A stretch of DNA of 64,000 nt from Methanobrevibacter thaueri (GCF_015062905.1 NZ_SUTK01000003.1:1-64000), one strand, 5' to 3'; numbered from the stretch's first letter, positions 34,096 to 44,140 are shown. The notes: generated from the letters alone by a model not told the origin. Program-made: numbers and translations.

Positions 34096-34463
34096 GTATT
34101 GTAGTATCTTACACCGTCTGTATCGTATGTGTACCATCTGTCAACTTCAACATCATAACCTTCACCGACAACAGTTACATATGAATCGGTTTGAGGGTTA
34201 TATACACGTGCAGTCTTATTAGTGGTATTAGTGTCGTTTCTTGGTGAGTTATCTCCAACAACAGTGTCATTTGAAACATTGCCGTCCTTATCAATCATAA
34301 TGACATTAGGAGTGTCATTGACTGTTTTATTTGGAGTGGCATTAGCAACAGTAACGTTATTTACTGGAGCTTCACTGTCGGTGACGATAATATATGCTCC
34401 AACTGCTAAAAGTGCAATCACAAGAATTGCAATAGCAATTAAAATAATATTATTTTTTTCCAT
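34083..34463 (-). CDS. Small anchored, probably glycosylated surface protein
   Basis: The 126-residue protein has one N-terminal membrane helix (about residues 6-28) and a Thr/Asn-rich exposed part with many NxT/S sequons. This suggests heavy N-glycosylation. A compact C-terminal segment is rich in tyrosine and valine. The ATG follows AAGGTGATAA. The function is unknown; it is probably a cell-surface protein. Confidence 0.65.
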   Translation of the reverse strand: MEKNNIILIAIAILVIALLAVGAYIIVTDSEAPVNNVTVANATPNKTVNDTPNVIMIDKDGNVSNDTVVGDNSPRNDTNTTNKTARVYNPQTDSYVTVVGEGYDVEVDRWYTYDTDGVRYYNTRIK

Positions 34464-34505
34464 TGTTTATCACCTTGATATAATGTTTGTCTAAACTAGT
34501 ATATA

Positions 34506-35597
34506 TTAATCACTCACGTCAAAATCATCAATTACCTGATAGGTAAATTGAGGATGCATTTGTTTGATTTCTGTTAATACTTTGTTTTTGACCTTTTGCC
34601 TGTCTGCATCGAAATCAACAATCATGTCAAATGTTATTAGCTTTTGGGTTTCATAGACTATGAAACCGTGAATTTCAATAATCTCATCGTATTTTGATGC
34701 AATTTCGTATAGGTCATTTTTGATATCATTGAATTTATTGTTTCGGGCATATATTCCAACTGTCAGTATGATTGAGAATTCCTCATAGATTTTGAGTGAA
34801 ATCTGGCGTGTCAAATTATGTATTTCCAATGCGGTCAGGCTGTCATCGACTTCCACATGCACTGATCCCTGCATATCTTCAGGTCCGTAGTTGTGCAAAC
34901 TCAAGTCATATGCCCCATAGACTTCAGGAAGCTCACATATTGACTCTTTGATTTTTCTGGATAACTCTGAATCAATCCTTGAACCGATCATGCTGTCGAC
35001 AGTTTCCCTTATCATGTCAATACTTGCCTTGATAATAACAATTGATATGATTACCCCTAGAATTCCCTCAAGTGAAATGTGAAAGAATATTGAGACTAAA
35101 GCCGCAACCAATGTTGACAGTGAAAGTATTGAATCAAAAAGGGCATCGCTTCCGGAAGCTACAAGCGCCTGTGAGTTGATGTCTTCACCAACGCTCTTCA
35201 CATATCTGCCCAATGCAAGCTTAACAACGATTGCAACAGCAATGATTACAAGTGAAACTGTAGTGTAGTTTGTAACATCCGGTGTGAAAATCTTAGGCCA
35301 GGATTCCATGAAGGCTGTTATTCCAGCCCACAATACGATTGCTGCAATAATTACTGATGAGAAGTATTCGATACGCCCATATCCATACGGATGATTTTTA
35401 TCAGGAGGCCTATTTGCAAGCTTCGCTCCAATAATCGTAATAATGGATGATAGTGCATCGGTTAGGTTATTGACCGCATCCAAGGTAATCGCAATGGAAT
35501 TTGTCACTATTCCTACAAATGCCTTGAACGCAACAAGAATGAGGTTGACAATGATGCCTATCACGCTGGTTTTTATAATTTTTTCCTGTCTTGTCAT
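34506..35597 (-). CDS. Cation diffusion facilitator (CDF) transporter
   Basis: This is a divalent metal (Zn, Mn, Fe or Co) exporter driven by proton exchange. Six membrane helices span about residues 10-215. The metal site is formed by DAVNNLTD in helix 2 and GSDALFD in helix 5. NRPPDKNHPYGYGR is the conserved cytoplasmic loop. The C-terminal cytosolic region (about 150 residues) is longer than the usual ~90 and includes an extra ferredoxin-like block. The metal specificity cannot be told. Confidence 0.88.
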   Translation of the reverse strand: MTRQEKIIKTSVIGIIVNLILVAFKAFVGIVTNSIAITLDAVNNLTDALSSIITIIGAKLANRPPDKNHPYGYGRIEYFSSVIIAAIVLWAGITAFMESWPKIFTPDVTNYTTVSLVIIAVAIVVKLALGRYVKSVGEDINSQALVASGSDALFDSILSLSTLVAALVSIFFHISLEGILGVIISIVIIKASIDMIRETVDSMIGSRIDSELSRKIKESICELPEVYGAYDLSLHNYGPEDMQGSVHVEVDDSLTALEIHNLTRQISLKIYEEFSIILTVGIYARNNKFNDIKNDLYEIASKYDEIIEIHGFIVYETQKLITFDMIVDFDADRQKVKNKVLTEIKQMHPQFTYQVIDDFDVSD

Positions 35598-35688
35598 ACA
35601 TTAAAATTTATTTGGCATAATTATATAGTTTTTTTCACAATACTTTTAAATAGGTTCAATGTTAATCTAATTGCAAGGAGGCATTTCT

Positions 35689-36228
35689 ATGTCAGTATAT
35701 GATTTTGAAGTAAAAGACGGTGATGGAAATACAGTTTCTCTATCCCAATACAAAGACAAAGTACTCTTAATAGTAAACTCAGCAACAAAATGTGGATTCA
35801 CACCACAATATACAGAATTAAACGAAATATACGCAGAATTCAACCCTCAAGGTTTTGAAATCCTGGATTTTCCATGCAACCAATTCGGAGGTCAGGCACC
35901 TGGAACTACTGAAGAAATCACAGAGGTTTGCCGATCCAAATGGCTGGTGCCGTATACAATCTTTGAAAAGATTGATGTCAATGGTGAAGATGCATCCCCA
36001 TTATTCGAATATCTTAAGAATGAACAGCCATTCACTGGCTTGACAGGCAAAGGAGCTGGAAAACTTAAGGTTGTCGTTAAGATGAAGGACAGGCATTACA
36101 AGGATAACAATGACATCAAATGGAATTTCACTAAATTTTTAGTTGACCGTGAAGGTAATGTTGTTCGCAGATTCGAGCCAACAGAAGATTTAAACGACGT
36201 AAAAGAAGCTATTAAAGCTCTTTTATAA
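35689..36228 (+). CDS. Glutathione peroxidase family thiol peroxidase
   Basis: This thioredoxin-fold peroxidase of 179 residues carries the conserved catalytic region NSATKCGFTPQYTEL (peroxidatic Cys near residue 36), FPCNQFGGQAPG and KWNFTKFLVD, giving the Cys-Gln-Trp-Asn tetrad. The Cys in place of selenocysteine suggests thioredoxin as donor, since glutathione is unlikely in methanogens. The ATG at 35689 follows AAGGAGGC; the in-frame TTG at 35671 precedes that site. The family is uncommon in archaea, so acquisition from bacteria is plausible. Confidence 0.93.
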   Translation: MSVYDFEVKDGDGNTVSLSQYKDKVLLIVNSATKCGFTPQYTELNEIYAEFNPQGFEILDFPCNQFGGQAPGTTEEITEVCRSKWLVPYTIFEKIDVNGEDASPLFEYLKNEQPFTGLTGKGAGKLKVVVKMKDRHYKDNNDIKWNFTKFLVDREGNVVRRFEPTEDLNDVKEAIKALL

Positions 36229-36341
36229 TCTTTTTTTTAAATTTTTTTTTTAATTTAAAGTTTTTCAGCTGATTTTTCATTCACTAAATATTATTAACTA
36301 TGAAATACAGAGATATTTTTACATAATAAAGGTGCAAGCAA

Positions 36342-36767
36342 ATGTATGAAAAAATTTTATTACCTACAGACGGTTCAACATATGCCGACCAGGAAGTTGA
36401 TAGAGTAGAAAAACTAATTGATAAAGACGGTGAAGTAATTGTTTTATCTGTTGCCGGCAGATTGACATCCAGTGCTTTTCAATCCAGAAAAAAAGTCAAA
36501 AAAGTGAATGAAAAGCTTAAAAAGGATGCTCAAAGATTTGTTGACAATATGGCTGCAAAATTTGAAGATGATGTAAATGTTAAAAAGATGGTTGTAACAG
36601 GTTTTGCGGCTGAAACAATTATTAAAGTGGCGGAAAGTGAAGGTGTCGATTTGATTGTGATATCTTCCTCAGGAAAAAGTGGAATTCACAAATTTGTCCT
36701 TGGAAGCGTAACTGAAAAGGTGCTTAAAAACAGTGATGTGGACGTATTGTTAGTTCACAATGATTAG
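36342..36767 (+). CDS. Universal stress protein (UspA family)
   Basis: The 141-residue Rossmann-like protein begins KILLPTDGSTYA and ends in the ATP-loop region SGKSGIHKFVLGSVTEKVL. The nucleotide loop matches the G-2x-G-9x-G(S/T) pattern except that the first Gly is Ser, so ATP binding may be reduced. It overlaps the region of the next gene's ribosome-binding site and may be co-transcribed with it. GGTGCAAG precedes the ATG. Confidence 0.9.
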   Translation: MYEKILLPTDGSTYADQEVDRVEKLIDKDGEVIVLSVAGRLTSSAFQSRKKVKKVNEKLKKDAQRFVDNMAAKFEDDVNVKKMVVTGFAAETIIKVAESEGVDLIVISSSGKSGIHKFVLGSVTEKVLKNSDVDVLLVHND

Positions 36768-36774
36768 GTGGAAT

Positions 36775-37164
36775 ATGAATTCAAAAGCTATCATAACATT
36801 AGTGATAATAATTCTTTTAATCCTTATTGGCGGATTCTTGTTTGTCCAGGCAAATTCCCACAATACAAAAGTTGATGTAATCAGTAATTCATCCCTGAAA
36901 AATGGTGATGCGGTCCAAATCGTTTTGACTGATGAGTATAGAAACGTTTATCCTGGTGAACCTGTCCATATTAAAATTCTTGATGATTCAGGATGGGCAA
37001 ACAATTATGATGTTGTAACCGATGATTCAGGTGAAGCCTCAGTTGTTTTATCAACATATGATAATGGAAACTATACAATTCATACCAACTATAACGGAAC
37101 TTTATTCAACAAGGCTTATCATGGTGTGAATGCATTGGTTATTGACGATGGATATGGTTATTAA
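36775..37164 (+). CDS. Membrane-anchored small extracellular protein
   Basis: The 129-residue protein has one N-terminal membrane helix (IITLVIIILLILIGGFLF) and a beta-rich extracellular domain with Ig-like character (PVHIKILDDSG, SVVLSTYDNGNYTIH), similar to domains common in methanogen adhesins. The ATG at 36775 lies behind TAGGTGG; the ATG at 36760 would place that site inside the gene. It follows the UspA gene by 7 nt. Confidence 0.65.
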   Translation: MNSKAIITLVIIILLILIGGFLFVQANSHNTKVDVISNSSLKNGDAVQIVLTDEYRNVYPGEPVHIKILDDSGWANNYDVVTDDSGEASVVLSTYDNGNYTIHTNYNGTLFNKAYHGVNALVIDDGYGY

Positions 37165-37182
37165 GTATTGAACGTGAAAGAA

Positions 37183-38718
37183 ATGGCTGAAATGGAAATA
37201 GATTTCATCACATTGCGTGATGGAATCATAAATATTTCTGGTTATCTTAAAAGGGATGACGTTAACACGAAAATCGTATTTTTTGTAAACGGACAACAAT
37301 TCTCTCCGGATTCCTATGACTATCCAACAAGAAGGGATGAATCCATATTTAATTTTGACTTTAATGTTCCTGTTAAAGATAATGAATTGAAAATTGATAT
37401 CCTGCCTGATAACAGTGAATCTTGTCCAATAAGATTCAGAAAATTCTGCAATTTATCTGAATACAGTAATTATTATGTGAAAGATGGCAAGATTGTTTTT
37501 TATGACGGGTCGTTTAATGTAGTGGATTATTCATATTCAAAATTATTAAGTTTGGAATCTAAAGGATTGCTTAATTTAATTAAGGAAAGGCCCGCTTTTT
37601 TTGCTCAGGCACTTGTTTTTCGAATGATGTACCTGTTGCTCTATCCTTTCATGAAAAATAAGGAAATATGGATTGTCATGGATAGGAAAACAATGGCCGA
37701 TGATAATGCGGAACACTTTTTCAAATATGCAATCGGCCAGAATGACGGCATCCGCAAGTTTTTTGCCATTCACAATTCATCAAGAGATTTCAATAGGTTA
37801 ACTGAACTTTTCAATAAGCACATCCTGGATTGCGATTCAATTAAACACAGATTCTATTATATGTTTACCAAAAAGCTGATTTCATCTCAGGGGTCAGAAT
37901 TCGATTTAAATCCATTTCTGAATAAGAATTATCCTCTGATGGCAGGAATAACAAATTTGGATTTTTATTTCTTACAGCATGGAGTGATTAAGGATAACAT
38001 GTCCTCATGGCTTAGGAAATATGACAGAAATCCGAAATTGATCGTTTCATCCACTCAAAAGGAATACGAATCACTCTTTGATGAGGGTTATTTCTATTCG
38101 GATAAGGTAATCCAGCTTTTAGGCCTTCCTCGCTACGACAATTTGGACAATTCCGGATTGAAAAAACAGATTGTAATCATGCCGACCTGGAGGAATTATA
38201 TCACAAACGATGAGGAACTCGTAAATTCTGAGTACTTCAGGCGTTTCGATTCACTGATCAATAACGAAAGACTCATTGAACATGCAAAATCAAACGGCTA
38301 CGAAATTATTTTCAAGCCTCATCCTGAACTGACTCCCTATTTGGATCTTTTTTCAAAAAATGATTATGTAAAGATTGATTTGAACAGAAGGTATCAGGAT
38401 ATTTTCAATGAATCCTCACTAATGGTTACAGACTACTCTTCAATATTCTTTGATTTTTCATATCTCAAAAAACCATTGATATATTATCAATATGCCAATG
38501 ACTATCACTATGATTCAGAAAATGGATATTTCCAGTACAGGGAAATGGGATTCGGCGAAGTAGTGTCCGAAGAGGAACAATTGGTTGAAAAAATAATTTA
38601 TTATATTGACAATGGTTGTGAGATGGAGGATATCTACAAAAAGCGTGTCGACGAATTTTTCAAATTCCATGACCATAACAACTCTAAACGGTGTTATGAT
38701 TGGATAATCAGTCATTAA
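37183..38718 (+). CDS. CDP-glycerol glycerophosphotransferase (TagB/TagF) family protein, no GT2 domain
   Basis: The 511-residue protein has an N-terminal beta-sandwich (about 1-130, with YDYPTRRD and FNFDFNVPV) also seen in the middle of the three fused proteins further right. A teichoic-acid-polymerase domain follows: ADDNAEHFFKYA, FLQHGVIKD near 275, FKPHPEL near 375 and TDYSSIFFDFS near 425. Bacterial relatives transfer glycerol- or ribitol-phosphate from CDP-activated donors at the inner membrane face. A hydrophobic patch before ADDNA (LYPFMKNKEIW) may bind membrane. ATG 37183 follows ACGTGA; TTG 37168 is a poorer choice. It opens the surface-glycan cluster. Confidence 0.88.
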   Translation: MAEMEIDFITLRDGIINISGYLKRDDVNTKIVFFVNGQQFSPDSYDYPTRRDESIFNFDFNVPVKDNELKIDILPDNSESCPIRFRKFCNLSEYSNYYVKDGKIVFYDGSFNVVDYSYSKLLSLESKGLLNLIKERPAFFAQALVFRMMYLLLYPFMKNKEIWIVMDRKTMADDNAEHFFKYAIGQNDGIRKFFAIHNSSRDFNRLTELFNKHILDCDSIKHRFYYMFTKKLISSQGSEFDLNPFLNKNYPLMAGITNLDFYFLQHGVIKDNMSSWLRKYDRNPKLIVSSTQKEYESLFDEGYFYSDKVIQLLGLPRYDNLDNSGLKKQIVIMPTWRNYITNDEELVNSEYFRRFDSLINNERLIEHAKSNGYEIIFKPHPELTPYLDLFSKNDYVKIDLNRRYQDIFNESSLMVTDYSSIFFDFSYLKKPLIYYQYANDYHYDSENGYFQYREMGFGEVVSEEEQLVEKIIYYIDNGCEMEDIYKKRVDEFFKFHDHNNSKRCYDWIISH

Positions 38719-38801
38719 CTTGATATATTTAATCAAATCCTTTTTTTTACATTAATTTTATATATTCTAATTTATAAAAAGTAATCTATATTAAACTTGG
38801 G

Positions 38802-39917
38802 ATGGGAAAATTTATGACGAACGCAAACGTAGGGAAAAAGAAATCTAAGCGTATTTTTTATTTTGATGCCTTAAGGGCATTAGCAATTATATCAGTTATC
38901 ATGATTCATGTATTCTATAAGACCAATGCACTGGCTGCAATGGGTTATGGAACAATTCCAACATTCAGATGGTTTTTTGCAGATTTTAACCTGATATCTT
39001 TCAGGATTGGAGTAGTATTGTTCCTTATGCTTTCAGGTGCACTGTCATTGGGTCGTGACTGGGAGATAAGGTCATTTTTAGGCAAGCGTCTTCCTCGTAT
39101 TGTAGCCCCATTTTTATTTTGGGGATTTTTCATGAGTCTGATAGTAATAGCATTTTCATATTACTTTAATTTTCATTGGATAGATTCTATAAGTGTTTAT
39201 TCAGTATTGCATTTTGTATTTAATGCATATTTATATAAGTCTCCAACATTTTTACCGTATTGGTTCTTCTGGATGATTCTGGGAACATATTTCATAATGC
39301 CAATATTCAATAAGTGGCTTTTGCATGCGGAATTGAAAGAGGCTGAATACTTTTTGGTATTCTGGTTAATCACATGTATTTTTGACTTTACACTGTTCCA
39401 GCCTTTCCCAATCAAATTAATTTATTTCACAAGCCCTATAGGTCTTGTAGTTTTAGGTTATTATTTAAGGCACACTGAAAGGAAAATACTTAATAATCCG
39501 TATTTCTCAATCATATTAATTGTAATACCAATTATATGTATGATGGCAATCTCATATATGAATTCAACTCCACATAAGTTTTATACATTTGACAGATATT
39601 CCATTTTCGGCGCTATTGAGGTCATTGGTGTATTTACTTTATTCAAAAACTTTGGCAAATTTAATTTCAAGCCTAACTTCTTATATAATCCTAATGGAAT
39701 TTTCCGCAAATTTGTGGCAAGTATGGCTAAATGCAGTTATGGAATTTATCTGACTCACTTGTGTTTCCTGAAGATTGCATCCAAGTTTCTTTTCTCAACA
39801 GTGAATTATTATATATTGAACATTATCTTGCTGCTTGTTGCAATATTTGTTCCGTTGATAATGCTGACACTCTTAAACAAGGTTCCATATGTCAATGAAG
39901 TGATTGGTGTAAAATAG
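38802..39917 (+). CDS. Acyltransferase 3 family membrane protein
   Basis: This 371-residue protein has about ten membrane helices. The N-terminal FYFDALRALAIISVIMIHVFY block holds the arginine and catalytic-type histidine of acyltransferase-3 (OafA-like) proteins, which O-acetylate surface sugars. LMLSGALSLGRDW and KCSYGIYLTHL are further family landmarks. The start could also be ATG 38814. It is followed after 13 nt by a second acyltransferase, likely in one operon. Confidence 0.85.
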   Translation: MGKFMTNANVGKKKSKRIFYFDALRALAIISVIMIHVFYKTNALAAMGYGTIPTFRWFFADFNLISFRIGVVLFLMLSGALSLGRDWEIRSFLGKRLPRIVAPFLFWGFFMSLIVIAFSYYFNFHWIDSISVYSVLHFVFNAYLYKSPTFLPYWFFWMILGTYFIMPIFNKWLLHAELKEAEYFLVFWLITCIFDFTLFQPFPIKLIYFTSPIGLVVLGYYLRHTERKILNNPYFSIILIVIPIICMMAISYMNSTPHKFYTFDRYSIFGAIEVIGVFTLFKNFGKFNFKPNFLYNPNGIFRKFVASMAKCSYGIYLTHLCFLKIASKFLFSTVNYYILNIILLLVAIFVPLIMLTLLNKVPYVNEVIGVK

Positions 39918-39930
39918 ATTAAGGGATATC

Positions 39931-40992
39931 ATGGCTAAGGTTAAGAATAGGATTTTCTATATTGATGAGATAAGGGCATTGGCAATCCTTTTGGTTTTGC
40001 TTATCCATGTTACTAAATGGTTTGCCCATGTTGAAACACCTGATTCACTGTTCTGGGCGTTTTCATCATCATTTGCCGCACTTGGAAACGTAGGCGTTCC
40101 TTTGTTTTTCATGATAAGCGGAGCCTTATTGCTTAACAGGGATTATGATATCAAATTCTTCTTAAAGAGTAAACTGTTAAGAATATTTATTCCATTTGTA
40201 TTTTGGATAATAATTGCAATATTGCTTAGGATCTATCTGAATCCTGACAATGCAACTATTCATTTTGTTATAGCTGCGATTTTCCAGAAGGGGTATGTAT
40301 GGTTCATATGGATGTTGCTTGGAGTTTATCTGTTCACTCCGGTGATTAATTCATTTGTTCAGGACAAGGGACTTGACGGTGTCAAGTATTTTTTAGTTAT
40401 CTGGCTGGTGACTATTATTTTGACAACATTAAACATGTTCCCATTTATGAAGATTGAACTGAGTTACTTTGCGGGATATGTAGGATACTTTATGCTGGGC
40501 TATTACTTGAAGAATTTCCAGCCTAAGCTTTCCAAGAAGTATATCATGATAATTTCTCTGATTGCATTTTTAATAACTACTGCGTTTGTAGTCTTTTTAA
40601 TCCTCAATCATCATATGGGCATATGGGATAGTTTCTACAGGACAATTTTCCCTGTTATTCAGGCTACCAGCGTTTTTGTATTCTTCAGATTCTTTGAGGA
40701 ATATTCTAATGACCATGAAGAGTCATCCATAAACAGGTTTTTTACTTCAATGAAAAGCTCTTCTTTTGGAAAGGCGATTACTTCAATCAGTGTCTGCAGC
40801 TATGGAATATATCTGACTCATTACCTGTTCATTTGGACATTGTTGCATATCAGTGAACATGTTTTCCCTATATTTGCAAGAAATCCATTTAAATGGATTC
40901 CTGTTGTTTATCTGATAGTGCTTGTGGGTTCATGGGGATTGGTATGGATTTTTTCAAAAATCCCTTATCTAAAAAAAGTGAGTGGAACTTAG
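39931..40992 (+). CDS. Acyltransferase 3 family membrane protein
   Basis: A 353-residue polytopic protein with FYIDEIRALAILLVLLIHV, FFMISGALLLNRDYD and SVCSYGIYLTHYLF, the motifs of O-acyltransferases acting on surface glycans. It is a close paralogue of the protein at 56665 (same length class, same internal motifs, near-identical final SKIPYLKKVSGT), which suggests duplication within the cluster. It is less similar to its immediate neighbour at 38802. The AGGGATATC region precedes the ATG. Confidence 0.86.
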   Translation: MAKVKNRIFYIDEIRALAILLVLLIHVTKWFAHVETPDSLFWAFSSSFAALGNVGVPLFFMISGALLLNRDYDIKFFLKSKLLRIFIPFVFWIIIAILLRIYLNPDNATIHFVIAAIFQKGYVWFIWMLLGVYLFTPVINSFVQDKGLDGVKYFLVIWLVTIILTTLNMFPFMKIELSYFAGYVGYFMLGYYLKNFQPKLSKKYIMIISLIAFLITTAFVVFLILNHHMGIWDSFYRTIFPVIQATSVFVFFRFFEEYSNDHEESSINRFFTSMKSSSFGKAITSISVCSYGIYLTHYLFIWTLLHISEHVFPIFARNPFKWIPVVYLIVLVGSWGLVWIFSKIPYLKKVSGT

Positions 40993-41159
40993 TTATTTTG
41001 TTATGAAATTTCAATTTTTACAATATTTTATTTTTTTTATTCATATTTGATGAATAATTACTAATTAATCTTTTTCTTGGATTAAATTGTTATAATAAGG
41101 TTTATATAGCATTTAAACTATATTATATTATATATTTTATAAAATTTGTTGTGTTATTT

Positions 41160-42095
41160 ATGAAAACTGCTATTTTGATTCCGTGTTATAATGAATCCGC
41201 AACTATAGAAAAGGTTGTTTTGGATTTTAAAAGAGTAATGCCTCATGCTGAAATTTATGTTTATGACAATAATTCTACTGACGGCACTGATGATATTGCA
41301 CGAAAAAGCGGTGCAATCGTTCGTTATGAATATAAACAGGGTAAAGGTAACGTAGTAAAGTCAATGTTCCGGGATATTGAAGCCGATTGTTACATTATGG
41401 TCGATGGAGATGATACCTATCCTGCTGAAGAGGCATTAGAATTTGAAAAATTAGTCCTTAACGGAGAAGCGGACATGGTTATTGGAGACAGGCTATCTTC
41501 AACTTATTTTGAAGAGAATGACAGGCCGTTCCACAATACTGGAAACAAAGTAGTCAGGAAATTTATTAATGTTTTCTTCAAAAGCGACTTAAAGGACATC
41601 ATGACAGGTATGAGGGCATTCAGTTATGATTTTGTCAAGTCATTCCCGATTTCATCCAAGGAGTTTGAAATTGAAACGGAAATGTCTGTTTTCGCTTTGA
41701 TTAATGATTTTAAAATTAAAGAGATTCCTATTAATTATCGTGATCGTATAGAAGGCAGTGAATCAAAATTAAATACATATAAGGATGGTTATAAAGTAAT
41801 AAATATGATTTTTGCTTTGATACGTGATCAAAGGCCATTGCTATTCTTTTCATTGATTTCATTGATTCTACTGATAATTGCTGGAATTTACTTCTTCCCT
41901 ATTCTGTTTAAATATTTCAGTTCAGGGGTTGTATTGAAAATCCCGACACTCATTGTGATTTCAACTGTAGTGATAGTTGCTGTCATAATCTTTTTCACTG
42001 GAGTGTTATTGCATGTTCTTAAAAAACAGCATTCTGAAAGCCTTGAACATCATTTGATTATATTGAATGAGTTAAAAAAGAATAAAGAGGAATAA
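41160..42095 (+). CDS. DPM-like GT2 glycosyltransferase with C-terminal membrane helices
   Basis: This GT-A enzyme of 311 residues likely transfers a sugar from a nucleotide donor to a polyprenyl phosphate. It has the AILIPCYNES start, DNNSTDGT, a metal-binding MVDGDDTYPAE near residue 82 and a C-terminal pair of membrane helices (about 227-285) as in GtrB/DPM-type proteins. ATG 41160 is chosen over GTG 41151, which adds only three residues. TATA-like sequences near 41110-41140 give it its own promoter. GtrA follows after 2 nt. Confidence 0.87.
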   Translation: MKTAILIPCYNESATIEKVVLDFKRVMPHAEIYVYDNNSTDGTDDIARKSGAIVRYEYKQGKGNVVKSMFRDIEADCYIMVDGDDTYPAEEALEFEKLVLNGEADMVIGDRLSSTYFEENDRPFHNTGNKVVRKFINVFFKSDLKDIMTGMRAFSYDFVKSFPISSKEFEIETEMSVFALINDFKIKEIPINYRDRIEGSESKLNTYKDGYKVINMIFALIRDQRPLLFFSLISLILLIIAGIYFFPILFKYFSSGVVLKIPTLIVISTVVIVAVIIFFTGVLLHVLKKQHSESLEHHLIILNELKKNKEE

Positions 42096-42097
42096 TA

Positions 42098-42520
42098 TTG
42101 ATCAACAAACTGTTTAAGGAAAAGACAGATAATTTCTACCTGCAATTTTTCAGATATATTTTTGTAGGCGGAACAGCATTTGTTGTGGATTTCTTCTTTC
42201 TTTACTTTTTCAGTGACATTTGCGGAATTTACTATCTGATTTCTGCAGTTCTGTCTTTTATTATCTCTGTTTTGGTCAATTACCTGATGAGCACAAAATG
42301 GGTTTTCAACCAGGATAATATTGATAATAAGGTTTTAGAGTTTAATTTGTTTATTGTAATCAGTACTATAGGGCTGGTTTTCACTGAAATATTGCTGTAT
42401 TTCTTTACTGATATTTTGGGATTATATTATCTGATTTCTAAAGTCATTGCGGCAATCATTGTCTTGTTCTGGAATTTTTTAGCAAGACGTTTCATGTTTT
42501 ATGGTAAAGATTTTATTTAA
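42098..42520 (+). CDS. GtrA family membrane protein
   Basis: This 140-residue protein has four membrane helices and a typical GtrA start (FRYIFVGGTAFVVDF). GtrA proteins are thought to flip or assist polyprenyl-phosphate-linked sugars. The start is a TTG behind AAAGAGG, 2 nt after the DPM-like gene, so the pair likely forms a GtrA/GtrB-type unit, with the DUF2142 protein as the membrane transferase. Confidence 0.85.
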   Translation: MINKLFKEKTDNFYLQFFRYIFVGGTAFVVDFFFLYFFSDICGIYYLISAVLSFIISVLVNYLMSTKWVFNQDNIDNKVLEFNLFIVISTIGLVFTEILLYFFTDILGLYYLISKVIAAIIVLFWNFLARRFMFYGKDFI

Positions 42521-42537
42521 AATTAAGGGTTAAAATT

Positions 42538-44076
42538 ATGGATATCAAGGAAAATATTGAGAATAATTGGGTGGACTTGAAATCCAACCTGTTAAATACA
42601 AAAAAATATTGGATACTGTTCCTTCTATTGATTGTGTTTCATTGTTTAATCAGGTTTGGGTTTGATAACTATGCTCATCCCAAATTGGAATTAGTGACCT
42701 TGCTTTTAATTTCAATAATAGGTGTTTTATCCATTGCCTATTATAAGTCTGATAATAAGAGCTTGTATAAAACGGCCTTTGTTGTTATTTTGATGTTTGG
42801 TATAATATGTTCTGTTATTACTCCGATTTGTATTATACCTGATGAAATTGAGCATTTCGCTCGGGCAGATATTACTGCTTCAGGTGATTTGTTCCCACAC
42901 CATGAGAATAATTCGTTTCAGGTTTCGCAATCAGTATTGGATTTGACTGCTAGAGGTGTAATGCACCTTAAATCCGGTGCGGAAAAGATGGACCATGACA
43001 ACTCTTCGATTTTGCGCACGGATGCAGACACGAAACCGATCAATGATACCAAAGTGCCATATCGTAATGCATTTGCTCAAAACCCATTCTTTGGTTATCT
43101 GCCTCAGGCTTTAGGTATTTTCATTGCCAAATTATTGGATTTGAATGCAATATGGATGTTGTGGCTGGGAAGGATGTTCAATGTGTTGCTGTATGCTAGC
43201 TTGGCGGCGGTGGCTATCAAAAAGACTCCTATCCTTAAAGTGCCCTTGTTTGTAATGGCATGCATTCCTACCATGATTTATATAGGCGCGTCAATGAGTA
43301 TCGATTCGTTCATAAACGGAATGGGTCTGATAGTGATAGCTTACTTCTTTAGCATGTATAAATCTCCTAAAGGCAGTTTGAATGAAAGGAATCTGCTCAT
43401 ATTCTCATTATTGGTGCTTTTGATTGGATTGTGTAAGGTGACATGCTTTGCATTCATAATTCTGTTGGTATTCCTTCCAAGGGACAGATTTGAAGGAAAA
43501 AATTACTATTATGGATTTTTATGTGTAGTATTGTTGGCTGTAATTGCGCTTTTATGGTCTAAATTCTATGCAAATCCAGGGTTCTTTGAATCATACAGGC
43601 TTCAGAAATGGATAGTCTATGACGTTAACAGTACTCAGCAAGTGGATTACATGTTGGCTCATAAAAAAGATGCAATTATTGAGATATTGAGGATTCCTAA
43701 CTACTTTGAAAATGATCTGGCATTTTCATGGGTTCATATGATTCCTGTGTACCTGATGTTTTTAGGTGCTGTCGGATTGCTGTATCCTCATGAAAAGATT
43801 AATTTAAAGTCAAGGATTGGGGCGTTCATTGTTCTTATGATGATATATGTCGGAACATATATTGTTCTTTTATTGACTTGGACTCCAGTCGGACAACTGA
43901 ATGAGATTGCAGGTGTTCAAGCGAGATATTTCTATACGTTATTCCCATTGATTCCATTCATTTTCGGTTTCAACCATATGTCCGGGGATAAATTGGAAAT
44001 GGACAACTATATAATTGCAATCACTATTGCATTTGTTGCATTTACCGTATTAAATATAATTTTAGGAATTTACTAA
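42538..44076 (+). CDS. DUF2142 family membrane protein (GT-C-like)
   Basis: A 512-residue polytopic protein with about ten to twelve helices. The first long outer loop begins CIIPDEIEHFARA, the acidic motif of DUF2142, placed like the catalytic loop of GT-C glycosyltransferases. It also has a conserved NPFFGYLPQALG and a late QARYFYTLFPLIPF. Beside GtrB- and GtrA-like proteins it probably transfers a lipid-linked sugar outside the cell, as in bacterial Gtr systems; this is inference. It is 17 nt downstream of gtrA-like. Confidence 0.82.
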   Translation: MDIKENIENNWVDLKSNLLNTKKYWILFLLLIVFHCLIRFGFDNYAHPKLELVTLLLISIIGVLSIAYYKSDNKSLYKTAFVVILMFGIICSVITPICIIPDEIEHFARADITASGDLFPHHENNSFQVSQSVLDLTARGVMHLKSGAEKMDHDNSSILRTDADTKPINDTKVPYRNAFAQNPFFGYLPQALGIFIAKLLDLNAIWMLWLGRMFNVLLYASLAAVAIKKTPILKVPLFVMACIPTMIYIGASMSIDSFINGMGLIVIAYFFSMYKSPKGSLNERNLLIFSLLVLLIGLCKVTCFAFIILLVFLPRDRFEGKNYYYGFLCVVLLAVIALLWSKFYANPGFFESYRLQKWIVYDVNSTQQVDYMLAHKKDAIIEILRIPNYFENDLAFSWVHMIPVYLMFLGAVGLLYPHEKINLKSRIGAFIVLMMIYVGTYIVLLLTWTPVGQLNEIAGVQARYFYTLFPLIPFIFGFNHMSGDKLEMDNYIIAITIAFVAFTVLNIILGIY

Positions 44077-44140
44077 ATTATATTTAATTTTTTTATTTTT
44101 GTTTTTAAAATTTAAATATTATCTTTTTATAAATAATATT

